Below are positions 18,858-27,382 of a stretch of 64,000 nucleotides of DNA, piece by piece. Where the stretch lies: the NCBI GenBank assembly GCA_025060615.1, contig JANXBS010000013.1:1-64000 (forward strand). Reading direction: 5' to 3'. The number at the start of each line of letters is the position of its first letter. Position 1 is the first letter of the stretch. A model generated the notes under the pieces. It was not told the origin of the DNA and did not search any database. It saw only the letters and a list, made by a program, of their open reading frames with translations. A program made the translations under genes and the position numbers. The stretch is from Anaerolineae bacterium. GTDB lineage: Bacteria > Chloroflexota > Anaerolineae > DUEN01.

Positions 18858-19202
18858 ATCGCTTTCTTTGACCTCCTTGTGTCGTTTCTAACCAAATTAT
18901 ACATATTCTCGGGAAATTGGCAACTTTCTACCTTCCCCTTATCTGTATAAGCACACATCTCTTTCTCGGGGAACATCACTGCAAGATATTATCCAAGCAA
19001 GCGCGTGTAGAACCTGTGATACAGTTTGACCCGTGAATCGTGCAGCCCTCCCATGCCTTGGCATGCTACAATGCCATGGGTACATCTTGATGCAAGCGTC
19101 TGTCTTATCATGGAAGTATGAATCTTTGGCTAAGTATGTTATAATAGCTTGACAGGATAGGGAGATCCGTTGAATTCAGTTCATCATGAGAGGAAAACGC
19201 AA
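18858..19202. other. AT-rich divergent intergenic region
   Basis: These 345 bases separate two divergent genes. They hold the minus-strand promoter listed separately, a 6-bp inverted repeat TGGCAT/ATGCCA (about 19062-19080), and a TATAAT at 19140-19145 that probably serves the M23 gene but lacks a good -35. No coding frame or known RNA is seen. Confidence 0.5.
18896..18923 (-). promoter_or_regulatory. Promoter of the small unknown gene
   Basis: On the minus strand TTGCCA (18923-18918), a 16-nt spacer and TATAAT (18901-18896) lie about 40 nt before the start at 18857. Confidence 0.65.
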
Positions 19203-20144
19203 ATGGCTAGCACAGCAGATCGGTGGGTACACCCTACAAAATTCACGGGCGAGTATCCTCACGGCTGGAATGGGTATGTCTTCTTGGATTGGTCAAAAGA
19301 GGGTCAAGCGTATCACCCGGCGGATGACTACAATTTCGGCTACGGGAACGAGGATCTCGGCCAAGAGGTCTATGCCGCGGCAAAAGGGGAGGTCGTTCAC
19401 ACTTCGGAAGCCCAAACAGGGTATGGCAACATCGTCGTCATTCGTCACCCGTTAAGCGCTGAGCTTCAGCGATTTGTCAAAGAAACCTACGCGATCGAGA
19501 CAGAGGTCCTCTTCTCCCTCTACGCGCATTTGCAGGATTTCGTAGTAGCTCCGGGCGATGCGGTGGAGGCCGGGACTTTAATCGGCCACGTGGGGAAATC
19601 GGGGACCACGTGGGCTCATCTTCATTTCGAGATCTACGCTCCCATCCCCGGCACAACCTGGCGCTTCTGGCCCACCGGCTGGACGCCGGAGCAGATCAAA
19701 CGGTATTACCTCCCGCCCTATCGCTTCATCGAGTCGGTCAAGAACATGGAGACATATGCCCAGTTCCTGGGCAAGCCGAAAGAATATTGGCTGCAGCTCG
19801 AGCAGGAACGGCAAGAGCTGTCGGGGAAACTGCAGAAGAAGGAAGAAGAGATCACGCAACTCACGCAGGAATGGGCACGGCGCCTGGAAGAACAGCAGAA
19901 GCTTGTCCAGCAAGGACAAGAGGAGATCGCCAGGCTCGAGAATGAGATCGAGCGGCTACGGTTACCGATCAACGAGCAGATCGAGACGTTGTCCAGGCGA
20001 GTGCGTGAGTTGGAGCAGGAGAATCTCAACCTGCGCGGGCAACTGGAGAAGGCATCGCTCTCCAATTATTCGGTGGTTGAGCTAGGCCTGGAGATCGCGC
20101 GAAGGGCCATCGCAGTGTTTGTGAAGAGCCAGACGCGCGCGTGA
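19203..20144 (+). CDS. M23 family metallopeptidase with C-terminal coiled coil, no signal peptide
   Basis: This 313-residue protein has a LytM/M23 domain with the full zinc set: His38 and Asp42 (HPADD), His109 (YAHL) and His139/His141 (HLHFE). M23 enzymes cut peptidoglycan cross-bridges. Residues about 190-290 form a long Gln/Glu-rich coiled coil, followed by a short amphipathic tail. No signal peptide or membrane anchor is visible, which is unusual for a wall hydrolase. The start at ATG 19203 follows GAGAGGA. A strong hairpin ends the gene. Confidence 0.85.
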   Translation: MASTADRWVHPTKFTGEYPHGWNGYVFLDWSKEGQAYHPADDYNFGYGNEDLGQEVYAAAKGEVVHTSEAQTGYGNIVVIRHPLSAELQRFVKETYAIETEVLFSLYAHLQDFVVAPGDAVEAGTLIGHVGKSGTTWAHLHFEIYAPIPGTTWRFWPTGWTPEQIKRYYLPPYRFIESVKNMETYAQFLGKPKEYWLQLEQERQELSGKLQKKEEEITQLTQEWARRLEEQQKLVQQGQEEIARLENEIERLRLPINEQIETLSRRVRELEQENLNLRGQLEKASLSNYSVVELGLEIARRAIAVFVKSQTRA

Positions 20145-20177
20145 GACACGCAGCCTCCACAGATTCGGGGTATGCAG

Positions 20178-20208
20178 GGGTAGACGAGAGCATTGCCCTC
20201 GTCTACCC
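20178..20208 (+). terminator. Terminator hairpin after the M23 gene
   Basis: An 11-bp perfect inverted repeat, GGGTAGACGAG / CTCGTCTACCC with a 9-nt loop, lies 33 nt after the stop codon and before the convergent hemE. No T tract follows, so it may serve both directions. Confidence 0.55.
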
Positions 20209-20261
20209 TGGAAAGATGAATCCAAAGGTGACTATAGGCAGTGTGAGCCTCTGCCTACAAC

Positions 20262-21308
20262 TCACATAGCTCGCTCATCGGCACGGGAGCGCTCATGCAC
20301 ATAATCTACCAGCGCCCGCACGTTGTCCGCGGGCGTCTGAGGGAGGATCCCGTGCCCCAGATTGAAGATGTGACCAGGCCGGCCAGCCGCCTGCCTCAGC
20401 ACCCTCTCAGCACGCCGTTCCATCTCCGGACGGGGTGCCAGCAACGCGGCTGGATCGAGATTCCCTTGGATTGCCACTCCGTCGCCCAGACGTTGCCAGG
20501 CTACATCCAAGTCCACTCGCCAGTCCACGCTGATCACGTCGCCGCCGGCCTCGCGGATCACCTCCAGCATTCCCCCGGTGCCCGTGCTGAAGTGGATCAC
20601 CGGCACGCCCTCCCGCCGGGCCAGCTCGATCGCGTGCTGGGAGTACGGTAACACGTATTCCCGGTAGTCGGCTGGGCTGAGCGCGCCTGCCCAACTGTCG
20701 AAGAGCTGCACTGCCTGCGCTCCGGCGCGTATCTGCGCGGCCAAATACCGCCCTACCAGGTCTGCCAACTTCGCCATCAGCCGATGCCAGGCGGCCGGCT
20801 CAGCGTACATCATGCCTTTCGTCCGCTCGTAGTGACGGGACGATCCTCCTTCGATGGCATAGCTGGCGAGCGTGAAGGGCGCGCCCGAAAAGCCGATCAA
20901 CGGGGCCCGCCCCTCCAGCTCGCGACGAGCCAACCGGATTGCCTCCAGAGTGAAGGCCAGGCTCTCCTCGGGATCCGGGCAACGAAGTGCCTCCACATCC
21001 GCGGCTGTGCGGATTGGGTTGTGGATAACCGGACCATCGCCTTTCTCAAATGTCAGCTTCAGGCCCATCGCTTGTAGCGGTGGAAGGATATCGGCGAAAA
21101 TGATGGCCGCGTCGAGCTCGAAGGCGCGCATGGGCTGCAAAGTTACTTCCACCGCTAGCTCAGGCGTCTGGATGATCTCTAGGATGCTATACCGTTGGCG
21201 CAGCGCACGGTACTCCGCCATGTAGCGTCCCGCCTGTCGCATCAGCCAGATTGGGGTGCAGTCCACTGGCTCGCGTCGGCATGCGGCAAGAAAGCGCGAT
21301 GGTCTCAT
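20262..21308 (-). CDS. hemE: Uroporphyrinogen decarboxylase
   Basis: HemE removes four acetate carboxyls from uroporphyrinogen III to give coproporphyrinogen III. The N-terminal signature [18 protein letters not shown] and the [17 protein letters not shown] segment are diagnostic, and the 348-residue length is normal. GGAG lies 8 nt before the ATG. It is the most downstream gene of the heme cluster, about 110 nt after hemB, so it may share the transcript or have its own promoter. Confidence 0.96.
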   Translation of the reverse strand: MRPSRFLAACRREPVDCTPIWLMRQAGRYMAEYRALRQRYSILEIIQTPELAVEVTLQPMRAFELDAAIIFADILPPLQAMGLKLTFEKGDGPVIHNPIRTAADVEALRCPDPEESLAFTLEAIRLARRELEGRAPLIGFSGAPFTLASYAIEGGSSRHYERTKGMMYAEPAAWHRLMAKLADLVGRYLAAQIRAGAQAVQLFDSWAGALSPADYREYVLPYSQHAIELARREGVPVIHFSTGTGGMLEVIREAGGDVISVDWRVDLDVAWQRLGDGVAIQGNLDPAALLAPRPEMERRAERVLRQAAGRPGHIFNLGHGILPQTPADNVRALVDYVHERSRADERAM

Positions 21309-21417
21309 CGCCGTGCTCCGATCTCATGATGGCGAATAAGCCTCCGGCCAGTATTTTTGATCACCGTAGAGAAGATAGGCATTTCCTCTCCTGATGTGCA
21401 GGATGGGAAGGCTAGAG

Positions 21418-22449
21418 CTAAAGCTCTGCCTGCAACCACCTGGCCGCATCTTTGGCAAAGTAGGTCAAGATCAAGTCTGCACCGGCGCGCTTGATGGCAG
21501 TGAGGGCCTCTAGGGCCACGCGCCGCTCGTCCAGCCAGCCGTTGGCGGCGGCTGCCTTGATCATGCTGTACTCTCCGCTCACTTGGTACGCCGCTATGGG
21601 CAAGTCGAAGCGCTCCCGCACGGCCCGAATGACATCGAGGTAGGGCAGCGCTGGCTTCACCATCAGGATGTCAGCCCCCTCCATGACGTCCAACGCGCAT
21701 TCCTTCAGCGCCTCGCGGGCGTTAGCCGGGTCCATCTGATATTGACTGCGGTCGCCGAAGGCCGGCGGACTCTCCGCCGCCTCGCGAAAAGGTCCATACA
21801 AGGCCGAGGCGTATTTGGCCGCGTAGCTTAGGATCGCCACGTGCTCGAAGCCCGCCTCGTCCAGCGCTTTGCGGATCGCGCTCACCATGCCGTCTATCAT
21901 GCCTGATGGAGCGATGACGTCCGCGCCAGCCTCGGCGTGGACCACCGAGGCACGGCCCAATAACTCCAGCGTCGGATCGTTGAGCAGATAGCCTTGTGGC
22001 AACGTAGCCACATGGCGGGGATCGCCGGGGCTGGGGTTGACGAGGCCACAATGACCGTGGTCGGTGTATTCGCAGAAGCACATATCGGAGATGACGATTA
22101 AGTCGGGCACTGCGGCCTTGATCGCTCGGATCGCCTGCGGGACGATCCCGTTCGAGTCATAGTTCTCGCTGCCCAGCGCGTCCTTGCGAGTTGGGATCCC
22201 GAAGAGGATTACAGCGGGGATGCCCAGACGTGCGATGGATTCCGCCTCGGCCGGCAACCGATCCACAGACCACTGATAGATGCCAGGCATGGAGCCCACC
22301 GGCTGTTGTATCTCGCGCCCGTGGCGCACGAACAGGGGGTAGATGAAATCGGCTGGCGTTAGGATCGTCTCACGTATCATGCGGCGGATGGTCGCATTCA
22401 GACGCAACCGCCGCGGGCGGGCAATGGGAAAGGGAGCCAAATTGTTCAT
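21418..22449 (-). CDS. hemB: Delta-aminolevulinic acid dehydratase (porphobilinogen synthase)
   Basis: HemB condenses two aminolevulinates to porphobilinogen. The protein contains the metal-binding cysteines in [15 protein letters not shown] and the two Schiff-base lysines in [15 protein letters not shown] and [11 protein letters not shown]. The Cys cluster indicates a zinc-type active site. The 343-residue length is typical. It lies 22 nt after hemD; the spacer holds a short copy of the GTCTATCGTCCAT-like repeat. Confidence 0.96.
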   Translation of the reverse strand: MNNLAPFPIARPRRLRLNATIRRMIRETILTPADFIYPLFVRHGREIQQPVGSMPGIYQWSVDRLPAEAESIARLGIPAVILFGIPTRKDALGSENYDSNGIVPQAIRAIKAAVPDLIVISDMCFCEYTDHGHCGLVNPSPGDPRHVATLPQGYLLNDPTLELLGRASVVHAEAGADVIAPSGMIDGMVSAIRKALDEAGFEHVAILSYAAKYASALYGPFREAAESPPAFGDRSQYQMDPANAREALKECALDVMEGADILMVKPALPYLDVIRAVRERFDLPIAAYQVSGEYSMIKAAAANGWLDERRVALEALTAIKRAGADLILTYFAKDAARWLQAEL

Positions 22450-22471
22450 CTATCCTCCACGTGTCTACTGT

Positions 22472-23287
22472 CTATCGTCCATATGTCTGTCGCCCGTAAT
22501 ACCTGACCAACGCTGTCACCAGCCCATTCACCGTGTATTCCTCTGCCACCACTGTGGGAGATAATCCCTCAGCGCGAGCTGCTTCTGCCGTGATCGGGCC
22601 GATGCAGGCGATGACCACCCGGTGGAGATCTGACAGCGCCTGCCGGCCCACACGAGCGATGAAAGCGCGCACCGTGGACGAGCTGGTGAACGTGATGGCG
22701 TCAATTTGGCCTTGTGCGAGCAAGCTCAATACGTCTGGTTGCCTCGTAATTGCGGGCTCTTCTGTCACCGTGCGATAGGCGATCACCTCGTCCACTTGCG
22801 CCCCGGCCGCACGCAATGCCTGAGGCAACGCCGGCCGAGCGATGTCGGCGCGGGCTAGCAAGATGGATTGGCCCCGGACATCGCCCATCGCCTCTGCTAA
22901 GGCCTCCGCCACATAGGCAGATGGCATCACGTCTGCAGGCCGGCGCAGAAGCTCTGCTGCCGCGCGAGCCGTGGCTGGGCCGATCACGGCGACGCGCGCC
23001 TGGCCGAACCCCATCCCTTCTAACCCCAAGGCGGCCATTCGCTCGGCCACTGCGGCCACCCCATTCGCGCTGGTGAACACGATCCAGTCGTATCCGCCGC
23101 GCGCGGCGCGGGCAAGAGCCTGATCCAACCGGCCGAGATCCTTCGGCGGCGCAATGGCGATCACCGGATACTCGATGGGCTCGGCTCCCAGCTCGCGCAA
23201 CCGGGCGCTCAGCTCTCCAGCTTGGTGGGCTGCCCGCGTCACCAGGACCCGCTTTCCCGAGAGCGGCATGTCCCGCTTAGCGTTCAT
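22472..23287 (-). CDS. hemD: Uroporphyrinogen-III synthase
   Basis: HemD cyclises hydroxymethylbilane with inversion of ring D. This 271-residue protein has the loosely conserved HemD pattern: KRVLVTRAAHQAGELSARLRELGAEPIEYPVIAI at the N-terminus, DWIVFTSANGV in the middle and ITFTSSSTVRAF near the end. Its start overlaps the end of hemC by 11 bases, so the genes are coupled. Confidence 0.92.
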   Translation of the reverse strand: MNAKRDMPLSGKRVLVTRAAHQAGELSARLRELGAEPIEYPVIAIAPPKDLGRLDQALARAARGGYDWIVFTSANGVAAVAERMAALGLEGMGFGQARVAVIGPATARAAAELLRRPADVMPSAYVAEALAEAMGDVRGQSILLARADIARPALPQALRAAGAQVDEVIAYRTVTEEPAITRQPDVLSLLAQGQIDAITFTSSSTVRAFIARVGRQALSDLHRVVIACIGPITAEAARAEGLSPTVVAEEYTVNGLVTALVRYYGRQTYGR

Positions 23288-24242
23288 GGAGAAGCTCCCT
23301 AGCGCCCTGCTGCAGCGCCTGCTCCGCCGCCATCATGCCCACTTGCTCTGCCTCGTGCATCCCTCCTTGCACCTCCACAGTGATGACACGCCGCCCATCC
23401 CGGCTGAGCACGCGCCCGCGCAGCGTCAGCATTTGAGACCCCCGATCTACCTCGGCGTAAGCGGCGATGGGCACAGCACAGCCACCGCCCATCCCGACGA
23501 GAAAAGCGCGCTCGGCGGTCACTGCGGCACGGGTGGGCAGGTCGTCCAGGGGTTTCACGATGGCTTGCGTTGCTGCGTCATCGGCCCGAACCTGCACGGC
23601 CAAAGCCCCCTGACCAGGTGCAGGGAGCATGAGGTCGAGGGGGAGCACCTGAGTGATGTGATGTTTCAGCCTCAGGCGCTCCAGGCCGGCGCGCGCCAAC
23701 ACCACAGCATCATAGGGGCCGGTTAAATCGAGCGCCTTGCGGATCCGGGTGTCCACGTTCCCACGCAGGTCCAGAACGCGCAGATCGGGGCGATACGCCA
23801 ACAACTGGGCAGCCCGGCGCGGGCTGCTCGTGCCCACTGCCGCCCCCCGAGGCAGGCCGTCGAGGGAGCGTCCATTGCGGCTGATCAGCGCATCTCGCGG
23901 GTCCTCACGGGGCAGGATCGCCGCGATAATCAGGCCATCGGCGCGCTCCGTCGGTAAGTCTTTCAGGCTGTGCACGGCCAGATGAATCTCGCCTGCGCGT
24001 AGGGCGGCCTCGAGCTCGGCGGTGAACAACCCCTTGCCACCCACCTGCGGCAATGGCTTGTCCAGCGCCTGGTCACCGCGAGTGGTGAAGATAACGGCCT
24101 CACAGCGCAAACCTGGCCATATCTCCTGAAGCCGACACACAACATGGTCCGTCTGCCAGCGCGCTAACGCTGAGCCCCGGGTTCCTGCCCGGAGCGTAGA
24201 GAGACAGGCTTCCCAATCGGTATCAGAGGGTGGCAAATTCAT
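23277..24242 (-). CDS. hemC: Porphobilinogen deaminase (hydroxymethylbilane synthase)
   Basis: HemC polymerises four porphobilinogens on a dipyrromethane cofactor. Visible motifs are RAGTRGSALARWQT, VGGKGLFTAELE, HSLKDLPTE, GTSSPRRAAQL and the cofactor cysteine in GGGCAVPIAAYA. The 321 residues fit the family. It begins 4 nt after the stop of hemA and overlaps hemD. Confidence 0.96.
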   Translation of the reverse strand: MNLPPSDTDWEACLSTLRAGTRGSALARWQTDHVVCRLQEIWPGLRCEAVIFTTRGDQALDKPLPQVGGKGLFTAELEAALRAGEIHLAVHSLKDLPTERADGLIIAAILPREDPRDALISRNGRSLDGLPRGAAVGTSSPRRAAQLLAYRPDLRVLDLRGNVDTRIRKALDLTGPYDAVVLARAGLERLRLKHHITQVLPLDLMLPAPGQGALAVQVRADDAATQAIVKPLDDLPTRAAVTAERAFLVGMGGGCAVPIAAYAEVDRGSQMLTLRGRVLSRDGRRVITVEVQGGMHEAEQVGMMAAEQALQQGARELLHER

Positions 24243-24246
24243 CTGA

Positions 24247-25551
24247 TCACCGTCGCCCGCTTAATCCGAACAACTCGCGCAGGGCTTCCCCGTACTCGTC
24301 ACGGCCGTTGCTAGCGTACTCTTTGAGGCGCACGGTCGGCTCGTGCAGGATCTTCTGGACGATGCTGTGCGTCATGGCGACGATGATGCGGCGCTCCGAT
24401 TCGCTCAGGTGGGGCAGGCGCGAAAGCGTCTTTTGGAGTTCTTCCCTCGCAATGGCCTCCGCCTTCGAACGCAGCTCTTTCAGCGTAGGGACAACGCGCT
24501 GCATGCGCAGCCAGGCCAGGTATTCCTCGGCCTCCTCGATGACGATGGCTTCCACCTTAGGGACCTCACGGCGGCGCTCGGCTAAGCTCTCATCGGTGAT
24601 AGAGCGCAGGTCGTCTATGTCGTACAGATAGACGTGTGGGATCTGCTCCACGGTCGGATCCACGTTGCGCGGGACGGCAATATCGATGAAGAAGAGCGGT
24701 CGTTCACCTCGCCCTGCCATGATCTGTCGTACGCCCTCTGCGTGGATGAGCGTGTGCGGCGCGGTGGCCGAGGTCAGGACGATGTCGGCCCAGCTCAGCG
24801 CCTCGCCAATCTGCTCCCAGGCTATGGCCGAGCCCCCGAAAGAGCGCGCCAATTCGTCGGCCCGCGCATAGGTTCGGCTGATAACCCGGAACTCGGATGC
24901 GCCTGCAGCGGCCAAGCTATGGGCCGCCGCCTCTGCCATCTCACCGGCGCCCACCAGAAGCACGCGGCGCCCCTTCAGGTCGCCCAAGACCTGCAACGCC
25001 AGCGCAACGGCGGCGTTGCTCACAGAGGTGGGATGCCGTCCGATCGCTGTCTCGGTGCGAGCACGCTTGCCGGCATGAATGGCCTGGCGGAAGAGCGCTG
25101 ACAGGATGGGGCCAATCGTCCCTATCGCCAAGGCGGCCTGATACGCGTCGGCGACCTGGCCGAGGATCTGCGGCTCTCCCAGGACCATGGAGTCGAGCCC
25201 AGCTGCCACCCGCAAGAGGTGGCGGACAGCTCCCTCGGCTTCATGCCGGTACAGATGGGCGCTTAACGCCGTCGGTGGGAAGCCTCCCAGGTCGGCCAAG
25301 AATCGCTCGATCCGCCCGATGATCCCTGTATCGTCGTCACCAACAGCGGCGTATATCTCCAGACGGTTACAGGTGGAGAGAATGGCCCCTTCACCCCGTG
25401 CCAGACAGCTGTGACGAGCCTGCCCTGGCATCTGCAAGAGGGCCTGGAGGCTTTCTAGCGCCGCGTGCAGCGCCTCCCCGCTCAACGCTACCCGCTCACG
25501 GACGTGAATAGGTGCCGTGGTATGATTCATCCCGACCAGAAGGATCCTCAT
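24247..25551 (-). CDS. hemA: Glutamyl-tRNA reductase
   Basis: HemA reduces glutamyl-tRNA to glutamate-1-semialdehyde, the first committed step of the C5 heme pathway. The nucleophilic cysteine is in STCNRLEIYA. The NADPH domain shows RVLLVGAGEMAEAAAHSL and VLTSATAPHTLI, and the dimerisation helix is C-terminal. The start at ATG 25551 follows GGAGG and gives the typical MRILLVGMNHTTAPI. It is first in the hemACDB operon; hemL is not in the window. Confidence 0.96.
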   Translation of the reverse strand: MRILLVGMNHTTAPIHVRERVALSGEALHAALESLQALLQMPGQARHSCLARGEGAILSTCNRLEIYAAVGDDDTGIIGRIERFLADLGGFPPTALSAHLYRHEAEGAVRHLLRVAAGLDSMVLGEPQILGQVADAYQAALAIGTIGPILSALFRQAIHAGKRARTETAIGRHPTSVSNAAVALALQVLGDLKGRRVLLVGAGEMAEAAAHSLAAAGASEFRVISRTYARADELARSFGGSAIAWEQIGEALSWADIVLTSATAPHTLIHAEGVRQIMAGRGERPLFFIDIAVPRNVDPTVEQIPHVYLYDIDDLRSITDESLAERRREVPKVEAIVIEEAEEYLAWLRMQRVVPTLKELRSKAEAIAREELQKTLSRLPHLSESERRIIVAMTHSIVQKILHEPTVRLKEYASNGRDEYGEALRELFGLSGRR

Positions 25552-25657
25552 CCCGCCTCCACTTATGCTCTCAGGCCCAGACTGAAAAACCCCAGAAACT
25601 ACAAAATCTACAAAACACGTCATCAGAATATAGCGCAGGAGCCGCGGTACGTCAAGG

Positions 25658-25685
25658 TTGACAACTCTACGCAAACACATAAACT
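25658..25685 (+). promoter_or_regulatory. Promoter of the chaperonin gene
   Basis: TTGACA (25658-25663), a 16-nt spacer and TAAACT (25680-25685) lie about 70 nt upstream of the chaperonin start. No CIRCE-type inverted repeat is seen, so HrcA control is unlikely. Confidence 0.6.
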
Positions 25686-25758
25686 ACATGGGTGCGGCGA
25701 GGCGAGCAAGACCTCAAAGCCATCGCAGCCGCTCAATCTCCGGGGAGAGGGGAATACC

Positions 25759-27360
25759 ATGCCACAACCGCGCGTGCTGAACGCAGAGCAGGCTCAAAAA
25801 AGTTTGAAGCAAGGCATTGACCTAATGGCTGACCTCGTGAGCGTCACCCTGGGCCCACGAGGTGGGCTGGTCGCTCATACGCAGTTCGGGCGGTCCGAAC
25901 CAGAGCTTTTGACAGATGGCGCCACCATCGCCCGCCGGATCATCCAGATCCCCGATCGTAGTAAAGACGTGGGGGCCATGCTCCTCCGCCACATGGTCTG
26001 GCACATGCGCCAGGAGATGGGCGACGGAAGCGTGATCACAGCAGTGCTCACCCAGGCCATCCTGCGAGAGGCCCATCGCTGCATCACTGCTGGTGCCAAC
26101 GCCATGATAGTCCGACGGGGTCTAGAGCGCGCGCTGAGGGCAGCCGTGCAGGCGCTGCGCGATATGGCGATCCCCATCGCTGGCGAAGAGCAGATCGCCG
26201 CTTTGGCGACAGCTGTCACCGGAGACCCAGCGATGGGACGCATGTTGGGTGAGATCTTCGACATCCTGGGGCCCGAAGGTGCCCTAGTGGTCGAGGAGTA
26301 TGCCAGCACGTATCTCGAGCGCGAGTACGTGGAAGGTGCTCGCTGGAAAGGCAATTACGATTCGCCCTATTTCATCAACGACCCAGCCCGGCGGCGATGT
26401 GTTTTGGAGAATCCACGCATTTTGATCACCGACGCTCGTATCTCTGAGCTATCGGACATTCAGCCGATCATGGAGCAGATGATCCGGGCCAAAGCCGGCC
26501 CCCTGGCGATCATCGCCTGGGGCGTCTCTGGGGTGGCGCTGGGCACGTTGGTGACCAATAGCCAGCGCAACGTGCTCAAGGCGGTTTCCGTTAAGTTCGG
26601 CTTGCTCGGCGAGCATCGGCTGCGCGCTTTGGAGGACATGGCGATCATGACCGGCGCTCGCTTTATCACCGAGCAGGCTGGCATGAGGGTGGCTGATGCC
26701 ACGCTGGACGACCTAGGTCGGGCGCGGCGCATCGAGGTGGGCGAGAAGGAGTTCACCATCATCGGCGCGCAGGGTGACCCTGCCGCGATCCGGCGACGTC
26801 TGTCCCTCATCAAAACCGAGCTGCAACAGACCTCGAACCTGGAGGAGCGCGATAAGCTGCGGGAGCGCATCAATTGGCTTTCCGGCGGCATCGGCATCCT
26901 CAAGATCGGCGCGAGCTCAGCCAGGGAACGCGTGATTAAGAAGGAGCGCGCTCAGGAGGCGGCGAAGCTGATCGCGGCTGCAATGGAAGAGGGGGTGGTT
27001 CCCGGCGGTGGCGTGGCTTATCTGAACCTGATCCCCGCTGTGCGTGCCGTAGAAGCTGAGGGCGATGAGGCTTTCGGGGTGGAGATCCTGGCGCGAGCGC
27101 TGCAGGCCCCGGCTGAGCGGCTCTTACGTAACGCTGGGCTATACCCCCCGGTCATCATCCACGAGCTTCAGCGGCGCGGGCCGAATTACGGCTATAACGT
27201 GCTGACCGGAGAGGTGGTGGACATGATGAAAGCTGGCATTATGGACGCAGCCAAGGTGCTGCGCGTGGCGCTAGAGACGGCCGTCAGCGGCGCAACGATG
27301 GCCTTCACCGCAGGCGCGCTGATCTTGCGTCGCAAGCCTCCCGAAAGCTTTGAACCATAG
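25759..27360 (+). CDS. GroEL/Cpn60 paralogue
   Basis: This 533-residue type I chaperonin-like protein keeps the nucleotide motifs TLGPRGG, TDGATIARR and GDGSVITAVL, and near the end EEGVVPGGGVAYL and MDAAKVLRVALETAVSGA. Aligned by eye, the position of E. coli GroEL Asp398 (EDALHAT) is Glu (QEAAKLI). The Gly-Gly-Met tail is replaced by RRKPPESFEP. No groES is adjacent. It is probably a divergent second chaperonin rather than the housekeeping one. The start at ATG 25759 follows GGGGAGAGGGG. It is divergent from hemA. Confidence 0.88.
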   Translation: MPQPRVLNAEQAQKSLKQGIDLMADLVSVTLGPRGGLVAHTQFGRSEPELLTDGATIARRIIQIPDRSKDVGAMLLRHMVWHMRQEMGDGSVITAVLTQAILREAHRCITAGANAMIVRRGLERALRAAVQALRDMAIPIAGEEQIAALATAVTGDPAMGRMLGEIFDILGPEGALVVEEYASTYLEREYVEGARWKGNYDSPYFINDPARRRCVLENPRILITDARISELSDIQPIMEQMIRAKAGPLAIIAWGVSGVALGTLVTNSQRNVLKAVSVKFGLLGEHRLRALEDMAIMTGARFITEQAGMRVADATLDDLGRARRIEVGEKEFTIIGAQGDPAAIRRRLSLIKTELQQTSNLEERDKLRERINWLSGGIGILKIGASSARERVIKKERAQEAAKLIAAAMEEGVVPGGGVAYLNLIPAVRAVEAEGDEAFGVEILARALQAPAERLLRNAGLYPPVIIHELQRRGPNYGYNVLTGEVVDMMKAGIMDAAKVLRVALETAVSGATMAFTAGALILRRKPPESFEP

Positions 27361-27382
27361 TTTTACGCCAGGAGAGGAGCTC

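Noticed and set aside
21020-21028. Single perfect DnaA box (TGTGGATAA)
   Set aside because: It is one isolated copy inside hemE, with no cluster of boxes or AT-rich unwinding region, so it is not evidence for an origin.
23154-23726. Long plus-strand open frames antisense to hemC/hemD and elsewhere
   Set aside because: They lie opposite clearly conserved genes in GC-rich DNA, lack ribosome sites and read as low-complexity Arg/Pro/Ala-rich text.
25552-25758. CIRCE element expected before a chaperonin gene
   Set aside because: No TTAGCACTC-N9-GAGTGCTAA or near match is present in the spacer.
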